From positions 1 to 35,885 of the forward strand of contig CAZFUY010000017.1 in NCBI GenBank assembly GCA_964522445.1: DNA of 35,885 nt, written 5' to 3'. The position numbers and the translations under genes were made by a program. This document shows positions 1-7,727 of this stretch, in pieces (within the stretch, counting starts at the first letter, position 1; every line of letters starts with the position of its first letter). This DNA is from CAZFUY01 sp964522445. Its GTDB lineage: Bacteria > Pseudomonadota > Gammaproteobacteria > SZUA-229. The notes beneath the pieces are model-generated. The model was not told the DNA's origin, made no database searches, and was given only the letters and a program-made list of their open reading frames with translations.

Positions 1-52
1 AGGTGCTAGTGAGCTTTGGCTCGTGGAGGTTCAAGTCCTCTTCTCGGCACCA
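1..52 (+). tRNA. tRNA-Leu, 3' part only (5' end outside window)
   Basis: The last 52 bases of a class II tRNA are present. A long variable arm is followed by a T-arm whose loop reads TTCAAGT between GGAGG and CCTCT, then the 3' acceptor strand TCTCGGC, discriminator A and an encoded CCA at 50-52. The long variable arm with discriminator A points to leucine rather than serine, which has G73. The anticodon lies outside the window, so the isoacceptor cannot be read. Confidence 0.85.
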
Positions 53-54
53 TT

Positions 55-79
55 TTTGCGTGCAAAGATGGCACGCAAA
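55..79 (+). terminator. Hairpin just downstream of the tRNA
   Basis: TTTGCGTGC (55-63) and GCACGCAAA (71-79) form a perfect 9-bp stem around a 7-base loop, starting two bases after the tRNA CCA end. No T-run follows on the plus strand, so it is not a textbook intrinsic terminator. It may stop transcription weakly or guide 3' processing of the tRNA precursor. Confidence 0.45.
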
Positions 80-176
80 TAAATTATCCCGAAGGGATAC
101 AAATTATCTCTTAATCGTGTGTGGAAACCAGTAAATAAATTATCCCGAAGGGATACAGATTATCTTTTAACGTGTG
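77..176. repeat. Two direct repeats of about 45 bp, each with an internal palindrome
   Basis: Copies at about 77-121 and 133-176 are nearly identical and start 56 bp apart. Each contains the hairpin TATCCC-GAA-GGGATA followed by a conserved A/T-rich tail ending in CGTGTG. They lie between the tRNA and the first gene. They could be REP-like elements, protein-binding sites, or remnants of an insertion beside the tRNA. No further copies were seen in this window. Confidence 0.75.
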
Positions 177-251
177 ATTAAAAACATATAAACAGACTAT
201 TAAAAGCACTTATAAAACAAAAAACACCTTCACAATATCCAGCTTATTTAT

Positions 252-860
252 ATGAAAACCTTCGACTCTCTGCGAAGCCAGCTAAACCTGCACAAAGATA
301 TTCCCTACACAAAGGACTGGTCTGCCGCCGCTGATTTTATACAGATTATTGTTGACTATTGCCTGCAGGAAAAACCATCTACTGTATTTGAGTGCAGTAG
401 TGGATTAACTACATTAATGCTGGCCAGGTGTTGCCAGATCAATAAGCAGGGCCATGTTTATAGCCTGGAAAACGGTGAAGAATACGCTTTAAAAACGCGT
501 GATTTTCTTAGCTTACATAATCTTGAAGAATATGCCTCGGTTATTCATGCGCCACTGGAAGAAAAAATTATAAACGGCACAGCTTATTCATGGTATTCAA
601 CAGATAATATTCCAGCTAAAAACATTGATATGCTGGTGATTGATGGGCCTCCTGGTTTTCTCCAGAAAAATTCACGCTATCCTGCAATGCCTTTACTCAC
701 TGATAAACTTGCCGAACATTGTGTTATTTTTTTAGATGATGCTGGCAGAGAAGATGAAAAAGAAATTATTGAATTATGGAAAAACGAACACTCAAATATT
801 AAACATGAGTTTATTGAAACTGAACGAGGCTGTTCAATACTTACGATTAATAAAAAATAG
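252..860 (+). CDS. Class I SAM-dependent methyltransferase-like protein
   Basis: A 202-aa soluble protein with a Rossmann-type methyltransferase layout. A glycine-containing first strand/loop (VFECSSGLTT, about residues 45-54) fits the SAM-binding motif I. An acidic end of strand 2 (YSLENGEEY, about 70-78) would hold the ribose. VIDGPPGF (about 128-135) and an acidic DDAG segment follow. These resemble small Methyltransf_24-type enzymes found in glycan and secondary-metabolite clusters. The substrate cannot be told from sequence; the neighbouring glycosyltransferase suggests a sugar or lipid-linked saccharide. Its stop codon lies two bases from that of the convergent sulfotransferase-like gene. 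The ribosome binding site is weak. Confidence 0.7.
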   Translation: MKTFDSLRSQLNLHKDIPYTKDWSAAADFIQIIVDYCLQEKPSTVFECSSGLTTLMLARCCQINKQGHVYSLENGEEYALKTRDFLSLHNLEEYASVIHAPLEEKIINGTAYSWYSTDNIPAKNIDMLVIDGPPGFLQKNSRYPAMPLLTDKLAEHCVIFLDDAGREDEKEIIELWKNEHSNIKHEFIETERGCSILTINKK

Positions 861-862
861 TT

Positions 863-1396
863 TCAGATTGATGCATTATAATTTTCATCCCATTCAATCA
901 GTGCTTTTTTAAGATTGCCTTCAGCATTAATTTTTTCCCAGAAAATTTTAAAATCATCTTTTGCCGTTTCCAGACTAAAATTCATTTTATTTTTTTTGTC
1001 TTTTAAAAATAATTCAATATTAGCTTCTATTGTTTCGATATAATCCACAGCAATATCACTGGGTAACTGATCTTCACGACCACCTAATAACATTCCTTCT
1101 TTATAGGCTTTCATAATTCCATAATTTTCACGTTTTGCAAAACTATCTGCTGTTTGCTTCAGGTCTCTACTCAAATGAACATAAAAAGCATCATTACCGT
1201 ATTCTTTATTTAGCCTGCCTAAAAACCATGACAAACGATTATCTGCTTCTATATGATTCTCTGGATAATTTAATCGTTGCTTACCAATATAAGTGGAACA
1301 GGACTCATGCGCCGAAGAATAATTGGATATATGCTGACAGGCTTTGATAAAAGTTGTTGATCCACAGCGACCTGTATTTAGTATAAATATATTCAT
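863..1396 (-). CDS. Sulfotransferase-like protein
   Basis: A 177-aa protein using the ATG at 1396, which overlaps the upstream gene's stop as TGATG; a longer reading from 1423 gives 186 aa. It opens with a beta strand and the loop NTGRCGSTTF, matching the 5'-phosphosulfate-binding loop of PAPS-dependent sulfotransferases. A later YVHLSRDLKQTADSFAKR fits the strand/helix that binds the 3'-phosphate (R and S residues). It is shorter than most Sulfotransfer_1/3 proteins (250-300 aa), so it may be a minimal family member. Translational coupling to the glycosyltransferase suggests joint work on a glycan. The donor and acceptor are inferred only. Confidence 0.65.
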   Translation of the reverse strand: MNIFILNTGRCGSTTFIKACQHISNYSSAHESCSTYIGKQRLNYPENHIEADNRLSWFLGRLNKEYGNDAFYVHLSRDLKQTADSFAKRENYGIMKAYKEGMLLGGREDQLPSDIAVDYIETIEANIELFLKDKKNKMNFSLETAKDDFKIFWEKINAEGNLKKALIEWDENYNASI

Positions 1397-3228
1397 CAAT
1401 GTACCGCTAAAATGTCCTGCCATGAAATTCTATCTATTGTGTACGACATAATCGCATCGAGTATTTCAGTATGGCGTTTTTTCTTATGATGTTCAGAATT
1501 AATTAATTCATAGCCACGCGAATCATCAGAAAAATTATACTCTATATTATTAATAAAAATTTCAAAATTAGATCTTGATAATTCCAGCCCATCAAGCTGA
1601 TTCCACCAGTTTTTATCATTATTAAAAATAGTTTTTAACAGGGCAAGTTTATTTATAATCTGTTTATGTTTCTGTAAATATATTTGATGCATTTTTTCTT
1701 CGATTTCCAGCAGTATATTATTTACTAGATCTTCAGGTAACATTTTACCAGGGAAACCCAACTCTGTTAATTTCTCTATTGAAAACAGCATCACATCGCC
1801 AAAATACTGTCTTTCAAACTCTGTAGATAAATCAATCAACTGATTATTATTATTTATGCCCGGTCTGAATTCTGACTGACCTGTATCATCAAGCGTTCGT
1901 TTATGAAGCATGGGTAAGTTTGCGGACACAAACTTGTCGCTTATCTCCGCTTTAATAATCCGACCTAACACCGGGCCTGCCATTCTTAATTTTAGTGCCG
2001 CAAATGGAATAAAATATTTCAATCCATCTGGCTTAAAAACATAATTCCCTGTGTATATTGTTCTGGCTGATTTAACACTGGATAAAGCATCTTCATATTC
2101 ATAATATGTTTTCCGCGTTGGGTGTTCGCCATAGAAAAAACGCTCAAGCTCATTAGAAAACTCATTAAAACATTTTAAATTGTCATGTCTGGCTGTTAGA
2201 TTGCATTTATATTGATATGCTTTATTTTTAATATTAAAACCAAAAAGATCCGCCATGTCGTGGTAAGAGGCATCATCAACTTTTTGCTCTTTGCCATTAT
2301 GAAAACCACAGTCACTATCAGGCATAACCTCTGCCATATGGCTTAAAAAACAAATAACATCTTCTATAAAATTACCTGCCATTACAGCGGGAGACACAGG
2401 CGGATCACCAACTACTTTACCCGTTAGAATATTCGCTTCCGTTTCAGAGAAAACATTATTTAAGTCATAAAAATAATTTTTAATATATAAATCTTTATTG
2501 CCTGCCTCAGTATCAACTTTAACCCTGAATTCCTGATCGCTATCAATAAAATAGAACAACTGTTTTTTATCGGCTTCAATCATCTCATTTAGCTTTAGGT
2601 ATGCAATATTACGCATTCTTGAAGCGCCTTTATGAGAGAAATCTAAACGATTAGTTTTACCCAGAACATTTATTAAAGCCTGTTTATTACTATCATTTAA
2701 CTGATCTATTTGATGCAGTTGATTTTTCAGGCCGAAATATATTACCTCTATACCCTGATCATTATAATACTCTACTATTTCCTTGTTCTTTATAATATTT
2801 TTTTCATCTTGCGTATCATCTGCAATAACGGCTTTTATCTTCCTGTATTTATTATTTTCAATACCGCCATAACTAAAACATTTACAGAGATCAATAATAC
2901 TTTGCAGGCAATTTCTCAGGTGTTGAGGCCTGTCAGCCACAGGAATAACAACGATAAACTCATATCGATTATCATCACCCTTTAATGAAATTAATGCTTC
3001 TAACTCCTGAAATACTTTATGAAACAAATCAATTAGCGCATTATCAAATCCACTTAAGCTTATTTCATTTTCAATTAAATCAACTGATTCCTTATATATA
3101 ACGATGACTTCATCAATATTTTGTTGCTGAATTTTATCATCCAGTTTATTTTTAAGCGCAGGCACAGAAGGGTTCTGGCTATATAGGTTATAGAAGTTTT
3201 GTAAGGCGTCGCATTCTATTGAAGGCAT
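1396..3228 (-). CDS. GT-A (family 2-like) glycosyltransferase
   Basis: A 610-aa cytoplasmic protein. After an alpha-helical N-terminal region of about 90 residues comes a GT-A-type start, FIVVIPVADRPQHLRNCLQS, typical of family 2 enzymes. KAVIADDTQD follows, then HKGASRMRNIAY, and YFIDSDQEF provides the D-x-D metal/nucleotide-sugar motif (about residues 225-233). The C-terminal 350 residues hold many Tyr, Asn and Asp residues and match no family I recognise. No membrane segment is seen. The gene starts 15 bp after the thiamine-diphosphate enzyme and overlaps the sulfotransferase-like gene, so the three form an operon. Donor sugar and acceptor are unknown. Confidence 0.65.
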   Translation of the reverse strand: MPSIECDALQNFYNLYSQNPSVPALKNKLDDKIQQQNIDEVIVIYKESVDLIENEISLSGFDNALIDLFHKVFQELEALISLKGDDNRYEFIVVIPVADRPQHLRNCLQSIIDLCKCFSYGGIENNKYRKIKAVIADDTQDEKNIIKNKEIVEYYNDQGIEVIYFGLKNQLHQIDQLNDSNKQALINVLGKTNRLDFSHKGASRMRNIAYLKLNEMIEADKKQLFYFIDSDQEFRVKVDTEAGNKDLYIKNYFYDLNNVFSETEANILTGKVVGDPPVSPAVMAGNFIEDVICFLSHMAEVMPDSDCGFHNGKEQKVDDASYHDMADLFGFNIKNKAYQYKCNLTARHDNLKCFNEFSNELERFFYGEHPTRKTYYEYEDALSSVKSARTIYTGNYVFKPDGLKYFIPFAALKLRMAGPVLGRIIKAEISDKFVSANLPMLHKRTLDDTGQSEFRPGINNNNQLIDLSTEFERQYFGDVMLFSIEKLTELGFPGKMLPEDLVNNILLEIEEKMHQIYLQKHKQIINKLALLKTIFNNDKNWWNQLDGLELSRSNFEIFINNIEYNFSDDSRGYELINSEHHKKKRHTEILDAIMSYTIDRISWQDILAVH

Positions 3229-3243
3229 TTTAGAAATCTCAGG

Positions 3244-4926
3244 CTATCTCTTTGAGATATAATTGGGAAAAGCATCCTTATCAATCATTAGTTCTATTAG
3301 ATTGATAGCATTAGAAAAATCACAACTTTCAAATAAATCATCAAGATCTGATTCCGATTCTACTTTTTTATAATTAATACCAAAAGATTTAGAAAGAAGC
3401 AGGTAATCTGGATTTATAAAATCACAGTCTATAAAACGTTCTTCATATTGCTGGAACTGATTTTTTCGGATTAACCCCATCGTGGAGTTATTGAACATAA
3501 CAATATTAAGTGGAATATCGTAGTTAACTGCCGTCATAATTTCCATACAGCACATTTGAAAGCCGCCATCACCTAATATTGCAAAAGTTGGCATTTTTTC
3601 TGAAAACCGAGCACCTATTGCAGCGGGTATTGCATGACCTAATGATGAAACGCCAGAATTTGGGTAGTATCTATCTGATGATGAAACAGTATAAAAATTC
3701 TGTGCGAAAATAATATTATCATCAAAAACCTGTATATTTTCTTTAATATTTTTTTCCAGCATTAAAAATAATTTCTTTATCAATGAAAACTTTGACTGGA
3801 AAATTATTGAATCAGTTTCAGATGAATTTTTTTCTACTTCTTTATCATCCCATTCAATTTTATCAAAAATCTTTGTTTCAGCATTCTTTCTTTCAAGGTT
3901 AGTTAAAAGCCCTGTTACTGCCTCTTTTATATCTGCATTAATCGCAATATCTGCTTTGAATACTTTTTCAAGCTGATCCTGATCATTATCAATCTGAATA
4001 ATTTTCCTGTTATTTAAAAGTGCCTTATCCCACAGGTAACTTGTTCTTTCATTAAAACTTGCCCCAAGAAAAATAACCAGGTCTGATTTTTCAACAATAT
4101 ATTTATAAGCATAACCATAAGAGGTAACCCCCAGGCTTCCTAAAGACAGTTCAGATTGTTCACTAATAACACCTTTGCCTTTCAAACTGCTGGTAACAGG
4201 AATATTAAATGACTCACTTAATTGCGAGATAACACTCTGTGCTCCAGATTTAATACAACCATAACCTGCAACAATAACCGGGGCTTTTGATTCTGCAATA
4301 AGATCAGCCAGAATCTCAGAAGAGGCATTTATATGCGGAGAGTTTTCACACATAGCAGGCATTGTTTTTGACGTTTTAATGTCATCTAAAATAGTGTCAT
4401 CCACCATTTCTTTTTGCACATTAAATGGGAAGCTAAGTAAAACAGGCCCAGAATTATCAGAAAGCAGTATTTTGGATGTTTTATTTAGAACATTTGCGAG
4501 GTAGTCTGTTCTCTCAATAATTTTGTTGTATTTGGTTATGCCTTTAAACAAATACTGCTGATCAATACTGCCGCCCTCTCCTGAGCTTTCCTGCAACCCG
4601 CCTTTTCCAAAAATATGGGTTGATGTTTCACCTGTAATAATAAGAATAGGCTGTTTATCGACATAAGCATTGGCAACGCCTGTAACCAGATTAGTCGCAC
4701 CGGGGCCGGCAGTTGTAATACAGGCTGAAATTTTCCCAGAGGCTTTGGCATGACCACAGGCCATAAACGAAGCACCCTGCTCATGTTTTGCAAGTACGCT
4801 TTGAATACTGGAATTATACAGGCTGTCATAAACAGGCAGAATATGAGCACCGGGCATACCAAAGATATACTCAATACCCAGACACTCCATGTATTTTACA
4901 ATTAATTCACTAACAGTTATTTTCAT
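3244..4926 (-). CDS. Thiamine-diphosphate enzyme, acetolactate-synthase-like
   Basis: A 560-aa protein with the three-domain layout of the acetolactate synthase/pyruvate oxidase family. The N-terminal PYR domain has FGMPGAHILPVYD and the catalytic glutamate in KHEQGASFMA (Glu49), then TTAGPGATN. A central nucleotide-binding-like domain follows. The C-terminal PP domain has LGDGGFQMCCME ending in MFNN, the Mg-ThDP motif (about residues 445-475). The stretch around GLQESSGEGGSIDQQ departs from the AFQE of true acetolactate synthases, and no ilvN-like small subunit is adjacent. A biosynthetic ilvB/ilvG role is therefore unlikely. Its place at the head of a glycosyltransferase operon suggests it makes or decarboxylates a precursor for a glycan decoration. 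Confidence 0.75.
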   Translation of the reverse strand: MKITVSELIVKYMECLGIEYIFGMPGAHILPVYDSLYNSSIQSVLAKHEQGASFMACGHAKASGKISACITTAGPGATNLVTGVANAYVDKQPILIITGETSTHIFGKGGLQESSGEGGSIDQQYLFKGITKYNKIIERTDYLANVLNKTSKILLSDNSGPVLLSFPFNVQKEMVDDTILDDIKTSKTMPAMCENSPHINASSEILADLIAESKAPVIVAGYGCIKSGAQSVISQLSESFNIPVTSSLKGKGVISEQSELSLGSLGVTSYGYAYKYIVEKSDLVIFLGASFNERTSYLWDKALLNNRKIIQIDNDQDQLEKVFKADIAINADIKEAVTGLLTNLERKNAETKIFDKIEWDDKEVEKNSSETDSIIFQSKFSLIKKLFLMLEKNIKENIQVFDDNIIFAQNFYTVSSSDRYYPNSGVSSLGHAIPAAIGARFSEKMPTFAILGDGGFQMCCMEIMTAVNYDIPLNIVMFNNSTMGLIRKNQFQQYEERFIDCDFINPDYLLLSKSFGINYKKVESESDLDDLFESCDFSNAINLIELMIDKDAFPNYISKR

Positions 4927-4975
4927 ATCACTACAACATAGCTGACGCGCTGAGACTCAATTTTGTTGGCAGGGT

Positions 4976-4981
4976 ATTATA
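4976..4981 (-). promoter_or_regulatory. Possible -10 box for the ThDP/glycosyltransferase operon
   Basis: On the minus strand TATAAT lies about 50 bases before the ATG of the thiamine-diphosphate enzyme. No convincing -35 hexamer is visible at the expected spacing, and the region is A/T-rich, so this may be chance. Confidence 0.25.
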
Positions 4982-5030
4982 TATTAGAGATGCTTTCTAT
5001 GCTGGAGATTTGTATTTTGGCTAAATAAGC

Positions 5031-5130
5031 NNNNNNNNNNNNNNNNNNNNNNNNNNNNNNNNNNNNNNNNNNNNNNNNNNNNNNNNNNNNNNNNNNNNNN
5101 NNNNNNNNNNNNNNNNNNNNNNNNNNNNNN
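5031..5130. other. Assembly gap (100 N)
   Basis: Exactly 100 undetermined bases, the conventional size for a scaffold gap of unknown length. The right-hand contig begins with the TTA that is the complement of the stop codon of the DUF3570 gene, so anything downstream of that gene is missing. Continuity between the glycan cluster and the redox operon is not established. Confidence 0.95.
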
Positions 5131-6270
5131 TTAAAACCAGATAGACACATAAAAGCGGATCACATTTGCAGAAAAGCTATAACGTGGCTCCTGCCCCAAT
5201 GTTGTTAGCGTTGTATTGTTGATATCAAGAAAATCTTCATAATCAAATGAGAAATAATTATAGTTTAGATTGACTGAGCCTTTCTTTATCCACGACACAT
5301 CATCTTTGGCAAATTCATATGACACGCCAACACCAAAGGAATTATAGGAATAGGTACTGAGTTCTTTATCTCGTGCTCTAAAGTCAAACTGTCCGGAAAA
5401 GTCGAACAGATCATTATAAAATGATGCTTTTGTCTGGTTGTAAAATCGAAAATCTATTTCAAAAATCCAGTCATTACCCACCGGATGCACATAACCTAAA
5501 TCGAATGTGCCTGATGTGATTCCCCATGTATCAGTAAAAGTCGTAAATCCGCTAGAGACAGCGGCTCGATAAGGTAAAAAATATTTAAGCCCTACAGCGG
5601 CTGCATTACTTGTTCTTGTATTGGGGTAAACTTCTTCCTCAAATAAATAGGGATTAGCTGGATCAGAGGCTGCACTGTTATCATAACGAACACTTCGATA
5701 AGGATTATTTAGAAAACCTTCATCTGTAATAATTTCATAAACAAGACTCATTAACATATTTTTTGTTAATACCTGAGACAGGGTTATGCGATAACTTCTA
5801 AGCGCAACTTTTTCTTCTAATGGATCATTGATTTTACCTACCGTGTTATCTCCCATTGAATAACCCAGACCAACCGTAGTTAAACCGCCAAACATTTCCT
5901 GTGAAATATTTATATTTTGGGTGATGGCTTCATAATCATTTTCAACACTTGTGGTGTAGGAATATGACAAGATAGATTTATCATAAAGATAATCAACACT
6001 TACTGATTGCTGAACCCTTTCTTCAGTGTAGGCGCTTGCCTGAGTAACAACATCAATAGATGCACTGCTCACACTATCCACATAATGATTAGCAGAAACT
6101 GAAACACTGTCACTAACACTTTTGCGTATTAATATTGAAGGGCCGCTAACCGTTACATCACCACCATCATAACTATGAAATAAAACATCGGCACGATCTT
6201 CAGGTAAAACCAGCGCATTTACTGATTGCATATAACAGAACATCAGCAATAATAATGAGCGTCTTATCAT
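5131..6270 (-). CDS. DUF3570 outer-membrane beta-barrel protein
   Basis: A 379-aa exported protein. A signal peptide (MIRRSLLLLMFCYMQSVNA) precedes a family-typical segment, RADVLFHSYDGGDVTVSGPS, and VSSASIDVVTQASAYTEER. Many alternating hydrophobic/polar strands follow, ending in an aromatic C-terminus (FYVSIWF) typical of outer-membrane barrels. I use the ATG at 6270, one base after the DUF4266 stop; a longer reading from 6294 adds an unlikely run of valines. DUF3570 has no proven activity. Immediate linkage to DUF4266, TlpA and ApbE genes suggests an outer-membrane partner of a redox lipoprotein. It is the last gene before the assembly gap. Confidence 0.85.
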   Translation of the reverse strand: MIRRSLLLLMFCYMQSVNALVLPEDRADVLFHSYDGGDVTVSGPSILIRKSVSDSVSVSANHYVDSVSSASIDVVTQASAYTEERVQQSVSVDYLYDKSILSYSYTTSVENDYEAITQNINISQEMFGGLTTVGLGYSMGDNTVGKINDPLEEKVALRSYRITLSQVLTKNMLMSLVYEIITDEGFLNNPYRSVRYDNSAASDPANPYLFEEEVYPNTRTSNAAAVGLKYFLPYRAAVSSGFTTFTDTWGITSGTFDLGYVHPVGNDWIFEIDFRFYNQTKASFYNDLFDFSGQFDFRARDKELSTYSYNSFGVGVSYEFAKDDVSWIKKGSVNLNYNYFSFDYEDFLDINNTTLTTLGQEPRYSFSANVIRFYVSIWF

Positions 6271-6271
6271 T

Positions 6272-6490
6272 CTAATTACAACCACAACCACCACCCGTTG
6301 TTATACTGGCCCCTCTTGCCCCTTCACGTGCTTCATGAACATGGCCTAAATAAGCTGTTGAAACGGGATCACGATTAAAACTCATTATGGGATCAGCCAA
6401 ATTAGCTCGCTCATAAGGTTTTACCCACGGTTGAACATCACAGCCTGAAAGCAGTGTCAGTATAGAAATTATGCTGAAAAAACGTATCAT
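6272..6490 (-). CDS. DUF4266 mini-lipoprotein, candidate FMN carrier with Cys-Gly-Cys tail
   Basis: A 72-aa lipoprotein. The lipobox LLSGC places the lipidated Cys at 17, followed by Asp18, which in E. coli would keep it in the inner membrane. The mature part has WVKPYERANLADP, then AYLGHVHEAREGARGAS, and ends GGGCGCN. EGARGAS (56-62) resembles the ApbE flavinylation motif D-x-x-(S/T)-G-A-(S/T), with Ser62 at the acceptor position but Arg where S/T is usual. Cys69 and Cys71 near the C-terminus could bind metal or exchange disulfide with the TlpA protein encoded just upstream. The family assignment is firm; the cofactor role is inference from motif and neighbourhood. Confidence 0.85.
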   Translation of the reverse strand: MIRFFSIISILTLLSGCDVQPWVKPYERANLADPIMSFNRDPVSTAYLGHVHEAREGARGASITTGGGCGCN

Positions 6491-6496
6491 AAGTTT

Positions 6497-7015
6497 TTAT
6501 TCTCGAACTAATTTTTTTACCCATTTTTTATAGGCAACCATATCACCCGGCTTATAGCCTTTATGCAAATAACGCATGTTGCCATTGCGATCAATAATAA
6601 CCGTACTTGGCATGGCCGATACTTTATATAATTCACTTACTTTATTTTCACTATCAAATAAAATCGGGAATTTTATAGCCACATCTTTTACTATTTGTCT
6701 GGCCTTTTCTGAATGCTCTTCAACATTGACTCCGATAACAGTAAAACCAAGTTTTTTATATTTTTTATGTAAAACATTTAGCAATGGCATTTCCTGACGA
6801 CAGGGGCCACACCATGATGCCCAGAAATTTAACAGAACAACATCACCTCTAAATTCACTCAGTTTCTGGTTACTTCCTGCATAACTTTTTAAAGTAAAAT
6901 CAGGTGCTTTTCCTTTTATATTCTGAGATGCCAACACAGGTGATGACAGAACAATCATCATAAAAAAAAATTTTGCTAATTGTTCTATTATTTTTTTATA
7001 CATAAATAAAGACAT
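6497..7015 (-). CDS. TlpA-family periplasmic thioredoxin-like protein
   Basis: A 172-aa protein with an N-terminal hydrophobic export segment (about residues 14-29). The thioredoxin fold contains FRGDVVLLNFWASWCGPC, with the CxxC pair at Cys69 and Cys72, and the cis-proline motif AMPSTVIID. TlpA/ResA proteins reduce disulfides outside the cytoplasm, often in apocytochrome c or copper proteins. Here likely clients are the CxxCH cytochromes encoded upstream and the CGC tail of the DUF4266 protein seven bases downstream. Start chosen at 7015, preceded by AAAGG at good spacing. Confidence 0.88.
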   Translation of the reverse strand: MSLFMYKKIIEQLAKFFFMMIVLSSPVLASQNIKGKAPDFTLKSYAGSNQKLSEFRGDVVLLNFWASWCGPCRQEMPLLNVLHKKYKKLGFTVIGVNVEEHSEKARQIVKDVAIKFPILFDSENKVSELYKVSAMPSTVIIDRNGNMRYLHKGYKPGDMVAYKKWVKKLVRE

Positions 7016-7064
7016 ATTTATACCTTTGAGTTTAAAACACCAGGGATACTCTGATTAAGTATGC

Positions 7065-7727
7065 TTAGAAATAATAACTAGCACCAAATGTTACTTCTAA
7101 ATTATGAGTTAACTTACTTTCACCTAGCAGATCCATATTAAATGTATGATCTCTTACATCCAGATAAACAGACACATAATTACTTACCAGCAACCTGTAA
7201 CCTGCACCATAACTAACTGTAAAATTAGTATCTCCAGCAAAATCTGTATTGCCTATTGATGCGATTAGATACAATGCACTATTGTAAGTTGTGCTATCTG
7301 TAATAAACGCTTCACCCGGCAAAAGGTTATAACCAAAAGATACAAAATAATGCTGGTACTCTCTATCGGCATCAGAAAGCAAAGGCGCACTGCCGGGATT
7401 TAATGTCTCAAAACTTGTTTTACCCGCACTCGACTTTCTCAAACCAACATCTGTAAAAAAATCCTCAGAAATATGATAGACAAGCCGTGTGCTCAAAACG
7501 AGGTTTACACCAAAATCTTCAATGCTTAATAAACCTGCCGATACAAGTATTTCAAAATTTGCGGTATCAATTTTTGACTCATCAAATTCTTTACGTTTTA
7601 TCTCCGGCTGAATAACAGATTCTAACTCCTGATTTTCGTCAAGCTCGGCAGACCAAGCCACCGGGCTAAGAAAAATAGAAGCACCTGTTATACAACTTAG
7701 AAGAAAACTGCGAAGCCTGCCTTCCAT
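7065..7727 (-). CDS. Outer-membrane beta-barrel protein (second of a related pair)
   Basis: A 220-aa protein with a signal peptide (about residues 1-26, cleaved near WSA). A linker rich in Glu and Lys leads into repeated amphipathic beta strands ending in FGASYYF, an outer-membrane C-terminal signature. Its last 90 residues look alignable with the barrel of the preceding gene, with shared spacing of DTNF...YGAGYRLL and DNTNQF...GIGARLYL. The gene overlaps that upstream gene by 31 bases, implying translational coupling. It resembles the small outer-membrane barrel domain first defined in myxobacteria. No catalytic motif is visible; a structural or docking role is likely. Confidence 0.7.
   Translation of the reverse strand: MEGRLRSFLLSCITGASIFLSPVAWSAELDENQELESVIQPEIKRKEFDESKIDTANFEILVSAGLLSIEDFGVNLVLSTRLVYHISEDFFTDVGLRKSSAGKTSFETLNPGSAPLLSDADREYQHYFVSFGYNLLPGEAFITDSTTYNSALYLIASIGNTDFAGDTNFTVSYGAGYRLLVSNYVSVYLDVRDHTFNMDLLGESKLTHNLEVTFGASYYF

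Noticed and set aside
77..176. Direct repeats next to the tRNA considered as CRISPR
   Set aside because: Two imperfect copies with an 11-bp spacer do not fit an array.
3244..4926. Branched-chain amino acid IlvB/IlvG
   Set aside because: There is no small subunit next door, the AFQE-region residues differ and the operon partners are glycan enzymes.
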